Shown here: in pieces, positions 27,815-36,366 of the stretch
Layout of the letters: the number at the start of each line of letters is the position of its first letter
Position numbering within the stretch: the first letter of the stretch is position 1
DNA from: Devosia lucknowensis
GTDB lineage: Bacteria > Pseudomonadota > Alphaproteobacteria > Rhizobiales > Devosiaceae
Direction of reading: 5' to 3'
Length of the DNA: 64,000 bases
Assembly (NCBI RefSeq): GCF_900177655.1
Contig: NZ_FXWK01000001.1
Span: forward strand, 496,001-560,000
Notes under the pieces: model-generated
The model's input: only the letters and a program-made list of their open reading frames with translations
What the model was told of the DNA's origin: nothing
Databases searched by the model: none
Translations under genes and position numbers: made by a program

Positions 27815-28175
27815 CTCTCGCAGCTTGCGCCGCACTGTCGGGTTATCCGCCCGCGATGCCGAAGTAGAGATCGTCCCATTCCGGGTTTTCTTTCTCGATC
27901 AGCGCGATTTTCCAGTCCCGGATCCAATGCTTGATGGTGTGCTCGCGCTGTAGCGCCCGGTACGTGTTCTGGGCTCTTCGAACCAGACCAGCAGGTGGCA
28001 CTGGTTTTTGCGCGTGAAGCCTGGCAGCACGTCGTTCTTGTGTTGCCATACGCGCCGCAAGAGATTGCTGGTCGCGCCGACATAAAGCGTCCCGAAGCGT
28101 CTGTTCGCCATGATGTAGACCCAAGCCATGATGCAGTGAGCGCTGCGACTATGCTTTGGGTCAAGCCCAAGGGCT
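27792..28175. mobile_element. Full-length palindrome-nuclease-palindrome element C
   Basis: Bounded by GCCCTCGGG-CTTGA-CCCGAGGGC (27792-27814) and a diverged reverse copy (28153-28175, core TTGGG-TCAAG-CCCAA). The change from TCGGG/CCCGA to TTGGG/CCCAA is compensatory, so the hairpin has been kept. The only gene inside is the GIY-YIG reading frame at 27843-28129 on the minus strand. Elements A and B share both ends of C but not its middle, so C is the likely parent form. Confidence 0.7.
27843..28129 (-). pseudogene. Frameshifted small GIY-YIG endonuclease
   Basis: The N-terminal part reads MAWVYIMANRRFGTLYVGAT in one frame, the hallmark GIY-YIG opening, then LLRRVWQHKNDVLPGFT and LLVWFEEPR. 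The family's C-terminal part (ALQREHTIKHWIRDWKIALI, then NPEWDDLY) continues in a different frame. The frameshift lies near 27955-27970. Joined, the two parts would give about 95 residues, the normal size of this single-domain family related to UvrC/SLX1 nucleases. The catalytic Tyr, Arg and the Glu in LQREH are all encoded, so inactivation is recent unless programmed frameshifting or a sequencing error is involved. Confidence 0.8.
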
Positions 28176-28301
28176 GCTCGCGATTTTCACCGCTGCGTCG
28201 AGGTTGGATCCGGCGCACCCTCTTCCATACAAGCGGTTGACTATGCTGCCCGGCTCCGCCATCGGTGAACCTGCTGCGTTCTCCTGCGGCCGGAAGTTTG
28301 C

Positions 28302-29216
28302 ATGACCACCGTCTCCCCGATCGAAAGCCGGGCCAATCTCGGCATCGCGCTGCTGCTCGCCGCCCAGCTTGTGTTGCTCGTGCTTGACGTCTCGGCCAAA
28401 TGGCTGTCCGTCGAGGGATTGCCGACCGGCGAAATCGTATTCGTGCGTTACAGCATGCATTTCCTGCTGCTGGTCCTGCTGTTCCTTCCGGTCAGCGGCA
28501 GACGTCTCTTCGTCAGCAACAATCTGACGCTGGAACTGTTGCGCGGAACATGCCTGCTGGCGACGACCGGTCTCAACTTCCTGGCGATGAAATTCCTGCC
28601 GCTCACGGTCACCAGCGCCATCCAGTTTACCTCGCCCCTGATCATCTGCGCGCTTTCAGGACCACTGCTGGGCGAAACGGTCGGTTGGAGGCGATGGCTG
28701 GCCATTGCTGTCGGCTTTTGCGGCATTCTGGTTATCGTGCGGCCCGGAACGGAAGCCTTCCAGCCCGCGGCCCTGATCAGCCTCGGCTGCGCATTCTTCC
28801 TGGCGCTCTTTTCCATTCTGACGCGCAAGCTCGCCGGCGTGGACACGGCACAGACGCAGCAGTTCTATGCCGGCGCGACGCCCATCGTGCTGCTGCTTCC
28901 CATTGCCTTCACCGACTGGACCTGGCCAAGCATGCCCATTTCCTGGGTAGCGTTTTTCGTCATGGGTGCTGCCGGTCTTGCGGGGCACTATCTCAACTCG
29001 GTGGCGCATCGCTTTGCGAGCCCGGCAACGCTCGCGCCCTTCAGCTACCTGAGCCTGATCTACCTCTCCATCGCCAGCTGGCTGATTTTCAACCAGCCTC
29101 CCGACGAGTGGTTCATCCTCGGCGTCTGCATCATCGTCGCCAGCGGGCTCTATATCTGGCTGCGTGAACGCGCGCTGGCCAAGGCGGAAACGGCAGTCGA
29201 GGTGGTCGAGCGCTGA
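28302..29216 (+). CDS. EamA/DMT-family membrane transporter
   Basis: 304 residues forming ten predicted membrane helices in two EamA repeats, typical of drug/metabolite exporters. Landmarks are FVRYSMHF in the first repeat, LTVTSAIQFTSPLIICAL, and AHRFASPATLAPFSYLSLIY in the second, the usual position of the conserved EamA motif. The substrate cannot be inferred; relatives export amino acids, purines or other metabolites. It is convergent with the ndh gene and starts right of the repeat array. Confidence 0.87.
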   Translation: MTTVSPIESRANLGIALLLAAQLVLLVLDVSAKWLSVEGLPTGEIVFVRYSMHFLLLVLLFLPVSGRRLFVSNNLTLELLRGTCLLATTGLNFLAMKFLPLTVTSAIQFTSPLIICALSGPLLGETVGWRRWLAIAVGFCGILVIVRPGTEAFQPAALISLGCAFFLALFSILTRKLAGVDTAQTQQFYAGATPIVLLLPIAFTDWTWPSMPISWVAFFVMGAAGLAGHYLNSVAHRFASPATLAPFSYLSLIYLSIASWLIFNQPPDEWFILGVCIIVASGLYIWLRERALAKAETAVEVVER

Positions 29217-29235
29217 TCGGCGCAAGCGTGCCCGG

Positions 29236-30528
29236 CTATTCCTCGTTCACTTCATCGAGGGGCCGCGTCTTGTGCGCGTCGCCGTGGGTGATGAGGCGCG
29301 AGCCGCGCTGGCCCGTAAGGTAGATCCAGAGCCAGCTCAGGGTGATGAAGATGCGGGTGCGCGTTTCCACCAAAAAGTAGATGTGGGCGAGCCCCCAGAT
29401 CCACCAGGCGAACCAGCCCTTGAGCTTGATCCAGCCGAAGTCGATGACCGCCGAGCTCTTGCCGATCGTGGCGAGATCACCGTCATGCTTGTAATGGAAG
29501 GGCAGGACCTCGCTGCGGCCGTCGATGCGGGCGCGAATGACCTTGGCGACGTGGCGGCCGGCCTGCTTGGCGGCGGGGGCGACGCCGGGCACCGGCTTGC
29601 CGTCATACCTCGAAATGCTGGCGACGTCGCCGATGACGTAAACGCCGGGCAGGGAGGGCACGGAAAGATCGGGCTCGACCTTGACCCGTCCGGCACGATC
29701 GCCGTCGACGCCCAGCCATTTGGCGACAGGCGAGGCCGCGACACCCGCCGCCCAGATGATGGTTTTGGTTTCGATGCGGCTCTCGCCGAAGCTAACTCCT
29801 TCGCCGTCGATATCGGTGACGGACTGCCCCAACTCGACCTCGACGCCCTTCCGGCGCAGCGCGTCGAGCGTGTAGGCTGACAGTTCCGGCACGAAATTGG
29901 CCAGGACCCTCTCGCCACCCTCGATGAGCACGACCCGCAGATCGCCCGTCGAAAGCGTGTTGAACTGCCCGCGAATACTGGCATGGGCCAGCTCGATGAT
30001 GGCGCCGGCCATCTCCACCCCGGTCGGGCCGGCGCCGATGATGGCAAAGGTGAGGAGGGCCTTGCGCCTCTCCGCATCGGTTTCGCGTTCCGCGGCTTCG
30101 AGTGCCAGCAACAGCTTGCGGCGGATGGCGGTGGCGTCTTCCACGGTCTTGAGCCCGGGCGCGAAAGCCTCCCATGCGTCGTGACCGAAATATGCGTGCT
30201 GCGCCCCCGTGGCGAGGACGAGGCTGTCATAGCGCTCGCTTGTGCCGTCTTCGAGCAGGACCGCGCGACCAGCGGTGTCGATGCCGACAACGGTGGCCAT
30301 CAGGACGCGGACATTCTTCTGGCGCCGCAGCAGATGCCGTATCGGCCACGCCACCTCGGACGGGCTGAGGGCCGCCGTGGCCACCTGATAGAGCAGGGGC
30401 TGGAACAGGTGATGGTTGCGCCGGTCGATGAGGACGACCTCTGCATCGGCTCCATCGAGGGCCTTTGCCGCGGCAAGGCCGCCAAAGCCCCCGCCGACGA
30501 TGACGACCCGATGTTTGCGCGATGCCAT
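29236..30528 (-). CDS. ndh: Type II NADH:quinone oxidoreductase
   Basis: 430 residues. The FAD-binding motif VVIVGGGFGGLAAAKAL is at 8-24, with the NDH-2 signature NHHLFQPLLYQVATAALSP. The NADH-binding motif FAIIGAGPTGVEMAGAI follows, and VYVIGDVAS marks the second FAD contact. The C-terminus is strongly hydrophobic (WFAWWIWGLAHIYFLVE onward), as expected for membrane anchoring. It would feed electrons from NADH to quinone without pumping protons. It lies 39 nt after the FGGY kinase gene on the same strand, so co-transcription is possible. Confidence 0.92.
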   Translation of the reverse strand: MASRKHRVVIVGGGFGGLAAAKALDGADAEVVLIDRRNHHLFQPLLYQVATAALSPSEVAWPIRHLLRRQKNVRVLMATVVGIDTAGRAVLLEDGTSERYDSLVLATGAQHAYFGHDAWEAFAPGLKTVEDATAIRRKLLLALEAAERETDAERRKALLTFAIIGAGPTGVEMAGAIIELAHASIRGQFNTLSTGDLRVVLIEGGERVLANFVPELSAYTLDALRRKGVEVELGQSVTDIDGEGVSFGESRIETKTIIWAAGVAASPVAKWLGVDGDRAGRVKVEPDLSVPSLPGVYVIGDVASISRYDGKPVPGVAPAAKQAGRHVAKVIRARIDGRSEVLPFHYKHDGDLATIGKSSAVIDFGWIKLKGWFAWWIWGLAHIYFLVETRTRIFITLSWLWIYLTGQRGSRLITHGDAHKTRPLDEVNEE

Positions 30529-30567
30529 GGCGGTCTCCTGTTGGGCGCTCGCCTGGCCTCGGGCTGA

Positions 30568-31944
30568 TCAGCCTGCCGTGCGACGGCGCCATTGAGCAAT
30601 ATAGGCGTCCAATCCGTCCACCTGGAGAGGCGGAAATGCATGGCTGCCAGACGTTTGCCTTGTCTCCATGCCTCCGAACAACAGGCTGGCCCCCAGGCTC
30701 GTTCCCGTCGCGTCGCCGGACGCATGCACGGGAACGCCGGTGAGGGTGGCAAGGCAGCGCGCAAAGAGCCCGTTGCGCCCGAGCGGGCCCTCGAGCGTGA
30801 TGGCCCGCCCCAGGCCGCAGAGATCGAGGCAGGTGCTGGCCACAAGCGCGAGATAGACCGAGGCGGCCGCAGTCCGCTGGCCCGGCGTGAGGGTGTCGGG
30901 ATCGACGGTCCATCGCCCGGTTTGCCGGCCGAAGGGACCGACGCCGGGCGCGAAACTGGGAAGAACCTGGACGTCATTGGCAATGACATGGGCGATGTCA
31001 TCAGGCGTGGGTTCGGCGATCTCCGGAACCAGCGCATCGAATTCGCGTCCGCCCATGAAGCGCGCGGTGGGCACGGGCCGCCCGTGGGCGTCCACATTGG
31101 CGAGGCTGTCGCGATCCGGATCGAGCGCCGCCGTGCTGCCGCCCACGGTCATGAGAATGGTCCAGGTGCCGGCCGAGACCACGGTGAAGGGCGTCGCCGC
31201 ATTGCCCAGATGCGGCAGCAGCGAGGCGTTGGAATCGTGGATGCCGGTGGTCACGGGGGTCGAGGACGGCAGCCCGGTTTCCGCCGCGATATCGGGCAGG
31301 AGCGTGCCGATGACCGACGCCGCCGGCCGCACCGGCGGAAACAGCTGCTGCCAATGCTGGCTCGCAACGAGGCTGGAGAAATCCCCCGTGTCCGGGGCCC
31401 AGAGATCGGTGTGGCAACCCAGCGACGTCACTTCGCTGGCCAGCATGCCGGTCAGTCGCCAGGCCCAGTATTGCGGATAGGGCACGATGGCGGTGACCTG
31501 CGCGAAATCCTCAGGAAAGGCGCGCGCCTGCCAGAAGATCTGGGCGCCCCAGTTGAGCCCGGCCGGCAGCCGCGGCGACAGCGTTTCGGCAAAGCCCGGG
31601 CGGACGCGCTCATAGGCCTCGGCCGAAGCCTCGGGCGCATCGCTTTCGTAGTCGAGCACCGGCAGGACGAGCCCCTTTTCCGACAGCAATGCGCCGGTCG
31701 CCCCGTGGGTGGTGATGGAAATCCCGTCGACGCCATGTGCCGCCTGCAGGTGGGTCAGCACCGCCTTGATGAACGTCCACAGGCGCTCGACATCGGCATG
31801 CGGGTAGGGCCCGTCATGCACGACGGTGTTCGGCATCGACTCGGCCGCCAGCTGCGCCTGGGTGCGGGTGTCGATCAGCACCACCTTGGCATTGGTCTTG
31901 CCGATATCGATGACGGCGACGTGGCGGGGAGTTGCTTGGCTCAT
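30568..31944 (-). CDS. FGGY-family carbohydrate kinase
   Basis: A sugar kinase of the FGGY superfamily (458 residues). The N-terminal phosphate-binding loop is VAVIDIGKTNAKVVLID, and the second-domain loop is VVSAGTWTILMTVGG. GIHDSNASLL carries the likely catalytic aspartate. The form DIGKTNAK resembles rhamnulokinase- and fuculokinase-like members, but the substrate is not certain. The ATG at 31944 is preferred over one 17 codons upstream because the conserved fold begins soon after it and GGGCAGG lies just before it. It sits between usp (71 nt upstream) and ndh, all on the minus strand. Confidence 0.85.
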   Translation of the reverse strand: MSQATPRHVAVIDIGKTNAKVVLIDTRTQAQLAAESMPNTVVHDGPYPHADVERLWTFIKAVLTHLQAAHGVDGISITTHGATGALLSEKGLVLPVLDYESDAPEASAEAYERVRPGFAETLSPRLPAGLNWGAQIFWQARAFPEDFAQVTAIVPYPQYWAWRLTGMLASEVTSLGCHTDLWAPDTGDFSSLVASQHWQQLFPPVRPAASVIGTLLPDIAAETGLPSSTPVTTGIHDSNASLLPHLGNAATPFTVVSAGTWTILMTVGGSTAALDPDRDSLANVDAHGRPVPTARFMGGREFDALVPEIAEPTPDDIAHVIANDVQVLPSFAPGVGPFGRQTGRWTVDPDTLTPGQRTAAASVYLALVASTCLDLCGLGRAITLEGPLGRNGLFARCLATLTGVPVHASGDATGTSLGASLLFGGMETRQTSGSHAFPPLQVDGLDAYIAQWRRRTAG

Positions 31945-32015
31945 GACCTGCCCGGAGAACTGTTCCCCCGGGCTTAGCCGATTTCCGCCGGCCACGCCAG
32001 AACTGACATGTTAGT

Positions 32016-32465
32016 CTATTTGATCACCAGCACCGGCATGGTGGCATGCGCCAGAACTTCGGACGCCTGGCTGCCGAGCAGCAGTCGGCCGAGGCCGCGG
32101 CGCCCGTGCGATCCCATGACCACGAGATCGGCTCCGATCTCGCCCGCTGCCTTGAGAATGCCCTCGGCCGCCGGACTGTTGGCGACATGGAGCGTCGCGA
32201 TCGATGCGCCGGACGCCCGTGCTGCGGTATCGGCCTCGGCGAGGATGGATTTGGCCGAGGTGGCCTTCGCCGCGTCGAGTTCGGCGATCATCGAACTGGT
32301 GTCGATCATCGCCATTTCGGTGCCAGGTGAAATCATCACCGACGTCTCGGTGACAGTCACGGCCGTGACCTTGCTGCCGGTGGTTGCGGCCAAGGCCAGT
32401 GCATGGCCGAGGGCCTTGGTGCTGAGTTCGGATCCGTCGATGGCGCAGACGATTTTGGAATACAT
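32016..32465 (-). CDS. Universal stress protein (UspA family)
   Basis: 149 residues, a single Usp domain. The start MYSKIVCAIDGSELSTKAL and the ATP-binding motif near the end (VMGSHGRRGLGRLLLGSQA) match the ATP-binding class of UspA proteins, and the C-terminus MPVLVIK is typical. Such proteins accumulate under starvation and oxidative stress. A Shine-Dalgarno (AAAGGAGG) precedes the ATG. It is divergent from dusA across a 159-bp intergenic region. Confidence 0.93.
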   Translation of the reverse strand: MYSKIVCAIDGSELSTKALGHALALAATTGSKVTAVTVTETSVMISPGTEMAMIDTSSMIAELDAAKATSAKSILAEADTAARASGASIATLHVANSPAAEGILKAAGEIGADLVVMGSHGRRGLGRLLLGSQASEVLAHATMPVLVIK

Positions 32466-32624
32466 GGCGACCTCCTTTTGACGCTCGGGTCCTTACGCCA
32501 ACGCATCGCAGCGGGCTTTGATCCAGATCAGCTGGCACAGTTGTGAGCATCGGGGGCTTGGGGCCGGGGGCAATCTGGTCTATGTCGAGCGCGAAACCCG
32601 TCACTCCGGAGCCACGGCCAGACA

Positions 32625-33644
32625 ATGCAGGCCCAACCCGACATTGCCGTCCCCCTCGACCGCGCCCGCCGCTTCAGTGTGGCACCGATGATCGACTGGA
32701 CGGACAGGCACTGTCGTACGCTGCATCGGCTGTTGACGCGGCATGCCCTGCTGTTCACCGAGATGATCACGACCGGGGCGGTGATCCATGGCGGGGCGGA
32801 GCGGCATCTGGCGTTTGGCGCGCATGAGGGGCTGGTCGCCCTGCAGCTCGGCGGATCCGATCCGCGCGAACTGGCCGAGGCGATCCGCATCGCCGCGCCA
32901 TATGGGTATGCCGAAATCAACCTCAATGTCGGGTGTCCGTCGGACCGGGTGCAGTCGGGCAAGTTCGGCGCCTGCCTCATGGCTGAGCCCGAACTCGTCG
33001 CCGCCTGCGTGCGCGCCATGCGCGATGCGACGGACCTGCCGGTGACCGTGAAATGTCGCATCGGCATCGACGACCAGGACACCGAGGAAAGCCTCGATCG
33101 CTTTGCCGACGCCATGGTCGCGGCCGGGGTCGCCGCGCTTTACGTGCATGCGCGCAAGGCCTGGCTGCAGGGCCTGAGCCCCAAGGAAAACCGCACCATC
33201 CCGCCGCTGGACTATCCGCGCGTGCATCGATTGGCCCGGCGCCTGGCGCCATTGCCCATGGTCATCAACGGTGGCATCGAGGCGCTCGAGCAGGCAGAGG
33301 CCCATCTCGAGCACATGACCGGCGTCATGCTCGGCCGCGCGGCCTACCACACTCCCATGATGCTGGCCGACGTCGATGCGCGCCTCTTCGGCGATACGCA
33401 CGCAGTGCCCGATCTGGCTGCCGTCATGGCGGCCATGGCCGACTATGCCGAAACCGAGCTGGCCAAGGGCAACAAGCTCAACAATATCGCGCGCCACATG
33501 CTCGGCCTTGCCAATGGCCGACCCGGCGCGCGCCAGTTCCGCCAGATCCTCAGCGTCGACGCCTGCCGTCCCAAGACCGGCCCCGAAGTGTTCGAGCGCG
33601 CGCTGGCAGCGGTGGAAGACCGCGGCCTGGCCGAGGCCAGCTGA
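32625..33644 (+). CDS. dusA: tRNA-dihydrouridine synthase DusA
   Basis: FMN enzyme reducing uridines 20/20a of tRNA D-loops. The 339 residues contain the FMN-barrel opening FSVAPMIDWTDRHCR, the catalytic cysteine Cys104 in NLNVGCPSDRVQSGKFGACL, VKCRIGIDD, VHARKAWLQGLSPKENR and the phosphate-binding MLGRAAYHTP. The sequence around the catalytic cysteine and the SPKENR motif is of the DusA subfamily. The length is typical. The region between its end and the next gene (33645-33830) shows nothing recognisable. Confidence 0.95.
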   Translation: MQAQPDIAVPLDRARRFSVAPMIDWTDRHCRTLHRLLTRHALLFTEMITTGAVIHGGAERHLAFGAHEGLVALQLGGSDPRELAEAIRIAAPYGYAEINLNVGCPSDRVQSGKFGACLMAEPELVAACVRAMRDATDLPVTVKCRIGIDDQDTEESLDRFADAMVAAGVAALYVHARKAWLQGLSPKENRTIPPLDYPRVHRLARRLAPLPMVINGGIEALEQAEAHLEHMTGVMLGRAAYHTPMMLADVDARLFGDTHAVPDLAAVMAAMADYAETELAKGNKLNNIARHMLGLANGRPGARQFRQILSVDACRPKTGPEVFERALAAVEDRGLAEAS

Positions 33645-33830
33645 ACCGCACTATCAGCATCTGTTTCAGCTTCTGCACGCGGGTCGCGCCCCACCGGGTT
33701 CCGCTGACAAATCCGCTGTTTCGTTTGCTGGGAAATCTTTTTCGTTTGGCTTCGCTTTTGTTTCGTCCATCGGTATACTGCGATGGCGACTGACCGCCTT
33801 TTCAACGAGCGGTCCCTGGGGAGCATTCAA

Positions 33831-35534
33831 ATGAACAAGTCCACACGCCTGTTCCATCTGGGATGGGTGATCATTCTCGTCGGCGTCCTGCTGGCGCATT
33901 TCATCCAGACTTCGGGCGGCATTTCCATCCGCGATATCCGCTTCAACGGCACCAATGGGCAGGTGCTGAGCGGCTTGCTTTACGTTCCGCCTGGCGTATC
34001 GGCCGACAACAAGGCACCGGGCATCCTTGCCGTGCACGGCTACATCAACAGCCGCGAAACCCAGTCGGGCTTCGCCATCGAATATGCCCGCCGCGGCTAT
34101 GTCGTCCTGGCACTCGACCAGTCCGGCCACGGCTATTCCGACGCACCCGCCTTTGCCAACGGCTTCGGTGGTCCCGCAGGGCTGAGCTACCTGCGTTCGC
34201 TCGACATCGTCGATGTCGACAATATCGGTCTCGAAGGTCATTCCATGGGCGGCTGGACCGTGCTGGCGGCCGCCGCCACCATGCCCGATGCCTATAAGGC
34301 AGTGGTTCTCGAGGGCTCGAGCACGGGTGCCCCTTTCGCGCAGGAAGGCTCGACCGAGTGGCCGCGCAATCTTGCAGTCGTCTTCTCCAAATATGACGAG
34401 TTCTCGCAGCTGATGTGGGGCGTCGACCGCGCACAGGACGTGGCGCAGAGCACCAAGCTGCAGGCCGTGTTCGGCACGAACGAAGCCGTGGTCCCCGGCC
34501 AGGTCTATGGCGATATCGCCGCCGGAACTGCCCGCCTGCTGCAGACGCCCAATACCACCCATCCCGGCGACCATATCTCGCCCGAAGCCATCGGCTATTC
34601 GATCGACTGGTTGGCCCAGACCCTCGAAGGCGCTCAGGCCATTCCGGCGGGCGATCAGATCTGGCTCTGGAAGGAAATCGGCACGCTGATCGCGCTTGCC
34701 GGCTTCGTGGTGCTGCTGGCCGGCACGTTCGAAATGCTGCTCGGAACCCAGGCCTTCGCCAACCTGCGCAAGCAGCCGGTCACCGGCGCTCATGCCGCGC
34801 GCAACGGCAAGTGGTGGCTGGTCTTCGCCCTCAGCGCCTTCGTGCCTGTGCTGACCTACTTCCTGTTCCTCGGCTGGGGCGCGCAGCTGCTGCCCGGCTC
34901 GGCCTTGCTGCCGCAGACCATCACCAGCCAGATCGCCTTCTGGGCGGTACTCAACGGCATGATCGTCTTCGGCCTCGGCTTCGTTCTCAAGGGTGAAAAG
35001 CTGGATGCCCGCGGCAATGTGCTGGGTTCCGTGCTCATCGCCCTGGCGACGGTCGGCATCGGCTATCTCTTCGTGCTGGCCGCGGACTTCCTGTTCAAGG
35101 TCGACTTCCGCTTCTGGGTCGTGGCGCTCAAGCCCATGAGCCTTGTCCAGGCCAAGATCGCGCTCGTCTATCTTGTGCCCTTCACCCTGTTCTTCGTGCT
35201 GGCCCTGCGTGGCCTGCACAAGGGTCTGTCGGTCACCGGTGACAGCCGCGCCAAGCAGTACCTGTCCAATATCGGCGCACTGGCCCTGGGCTTCCTGGTG
35301 TTCCTCGCCATCCAGTACGGAAACCTGCTGTTTGCCGGCCACCTGTTCATGTTCAGCGATCCGCTGATGACGGTGGTGGCAATCCAGTTCCTGCCGCTGA
35401 TGGCGATCATCGCCTTCCTGTCGACGTTCACCTATCGCCGGACCGGCAGCTACCTGCCGGGCGCCTTTATCAATGCGCTGTTCGTGACCTGGTATATCGT
35501 GGCCGGTCAGGCAACCCAGTTCCCCGTGAGCTGA
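33831..35534 (+). CDS. Alpha/beta hydrolase fused to a polytopic membrane domain
   Basis: 567 residues. A signal anchor (about 8-27) is followed by an alpha/beta hydrolase domain (about 30-275) with the nucleophile elbow GHSMGG (Ser138), oxyanion region ILAVHGYINSR and a late histidine in NTTHPGDHIS. From about residue 280 a second half contains some six to eight hydrophobic helices. The hydrolase domain is thus on the periplasmic face and the rest in the membrane. The substrate is unknown. An ATG 16 codons upstream is possible, but GGGGAG precedes the ATG at 33831. A clear terminator follows. Confidence 0.85.
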   Translation: MNKSTRLFHLGWVIILVGVLLAHFIQTSGGISIRDIRFNGTNGQVLSGLLYVPPGVSADNKAPGILAVHGYINSRETQSGFAIEYARRGYVVLALDQSGHGYSDAPAFANGFGGPAGLSYLRSLDIVDVDNIGLEGHSMGGWTVLAAAATMPDAYKAVVLEGSSTGAPFAQEGSTEWPRNLAVVFSKYDEFSQLMWGVDRAQDVAQSTKLQAVFGTNEAVVPGQVYGDIAAGTARLLQTPNTTHPGDHISPEAIGYSIDWLAQTLEGAQAIPAGDQIWLWKEIGTLIALAGFVVLLAGTFEMLLGTQAFANLRKQPVTGAHAARNGKWWLVFALSAFVPVLTYFLFLGWGAQLLPGSALLPQTITSQIAFWAVLNGMIVFGLGFVLKGEKLDARGNVLGSVLIALATVGIGYLFVLAADFLFKVDFRFWVVALKPMSLVQAKIALVYLVPFTLFFVLALRGLHKGLSVTGDSRAKQYLSNIGALALGFLVFLAIQYGNLLFAGHLFMFSDPLMTVVAIQFLPLMAIIAFLSTFTYRRTGSYLPGAFINALFVTWYIVAGQATQFPVS

Positions 35535-35555
35535 GGCCATCCTCCCGGAATGACG

Positions 35556-35590
35556 AAGGGCCGGTCGAAAGACCGGCCCTTTGTGTTTTC
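35556..35590 (+). terminator. Rho-independent terminator after the membrane hydrolase gene
   Basis: An 11-bp perfect stem (AAGGGCCGGTC/GACCGGCCCTT) with a GAAA tetraloop, followed by TGTGTTTTC, 21 nt after the stop codon. It also lies downstream of the minus-strand protease gene and could act in both directions. Confidence 0.85.
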
Positions 35591-35613
35591 GTGCGATGCT
35601 CGCGGCAGCGACC

Positions 35614-36300
35614 TCAGTCCACCAGTTCGAGCGAATTCTGGGTGACGCTGTAGCGGTTGAGGGTTTCGAGGAAGGTCATGCCCAGAAGGCTGGTCTCGAG
35701 CGCCCCCTCCTCGGTGACGAAGGCGGTAATGTTGCGCCTGACGATGCCGCCGACTTCGATGCTGTCGAGACGGGTGCGGGCAGCGCGCCCTTCGCCGTTG
35801 GCCGTGGAAACGCGCACGCTATAGCGCAGGTCGTTGACATCGACCCCCGCTTCCTTCGCATCCGCGATGGTCAGGACCACGGCGCTGGCGCCGGTGTCGA
35901 AGATCATCGGCGTGGTGTGGCCATTGATGGTGGCGTTGACCTCGAAATGTCCGTTCATGCCACGCCGGAACGTGGCGGTGCCGGCCTCGGCATCGACCAG
36001 GGCAACGCCCGGCTGAAATTCGCCTGCCACGCGGCCGACCACACCCATCAGCTCATCCCGATAGGCATAGGTGACCATCGCCACGGCGAAGAGGCCGCCC
36101 CAGAGCACCACGCCGCCGACAAGCTCGGATGCCTTGTGCCGCCTGGTGAACAAGCCGCCGGCAAAGATGATGAGCAGCAGCACCATCGGAATGAGCTGCG
36201 CGGTCTGCATCTGTGTCAGGCCGACGAGACTGCCGGTATCGGCGCTGATCAGCAGCACGAGACCTGCAGCAATGAGCAGTGCAATTCCGATAAACATCAT
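35614..36300 (-). CDS. TIGR02281-type retropepsin-like aspartic protease, membrane anchored
   Basis: 228 residues: three hydrophobic helices (about 2-19, 35-51 and 61-79), then a retropepsin-like domain with catalytic motif IFDTGASAVVLT (Asp135), flap-like STANGEGRAARTRL and a closing LLGMTFLETLNRYSV. This matches the clan AA aspartic proteases found widely in Alphaproteobacteria, where the domain acts as a homodimer. The second in-frame ATG is the next codon. It is 66 nt downstream of cobS on the same strand. The physiological substrate is unknown. Confidence 0.88.
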   Translation of the reverse strand: MMFIGIALLIAAGLVLLISADTGSLVGLTQMQTAQLIPMVLLLIIFAGGLFTRRHKASELVGGVVLWGGLFAVAMVTYAYRDELMGVVGRVAGEFQPGVALVDAEAGTATFRRGMNGHFEVNATINGHTTPMIFDTGASAVVLTIADAKEAGVDVNDLRYSVRVSTANGEGRAARTRLDSIEVGGIVRRNITAFVTEEGALETSLLGMTFLETLNRYSVTQNSLELVD

Positions 36301-36366
36301 ACCCGGTTGGTCCCTTGGCGCCGCATCGCTTCGATTAAGGATGCAGCGGCGGCGATTTCAAGGCCG

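Noticed and set aside
27218..28240. CRISPR array
   Set aside because: Repeats are palindromes in alternating orientation with about 120-bp homologous gaps, not short direct repeats with unique spacers.
33666..35540. 624-codon minus-strand open frame opposite the membrane hydrolase gene
   Set aside because: The plus strand encodes a coherent signal anchor, hydrolase motifs and membrane helices; the minus frame is Glu/Gln/His-rich shadow sequence.
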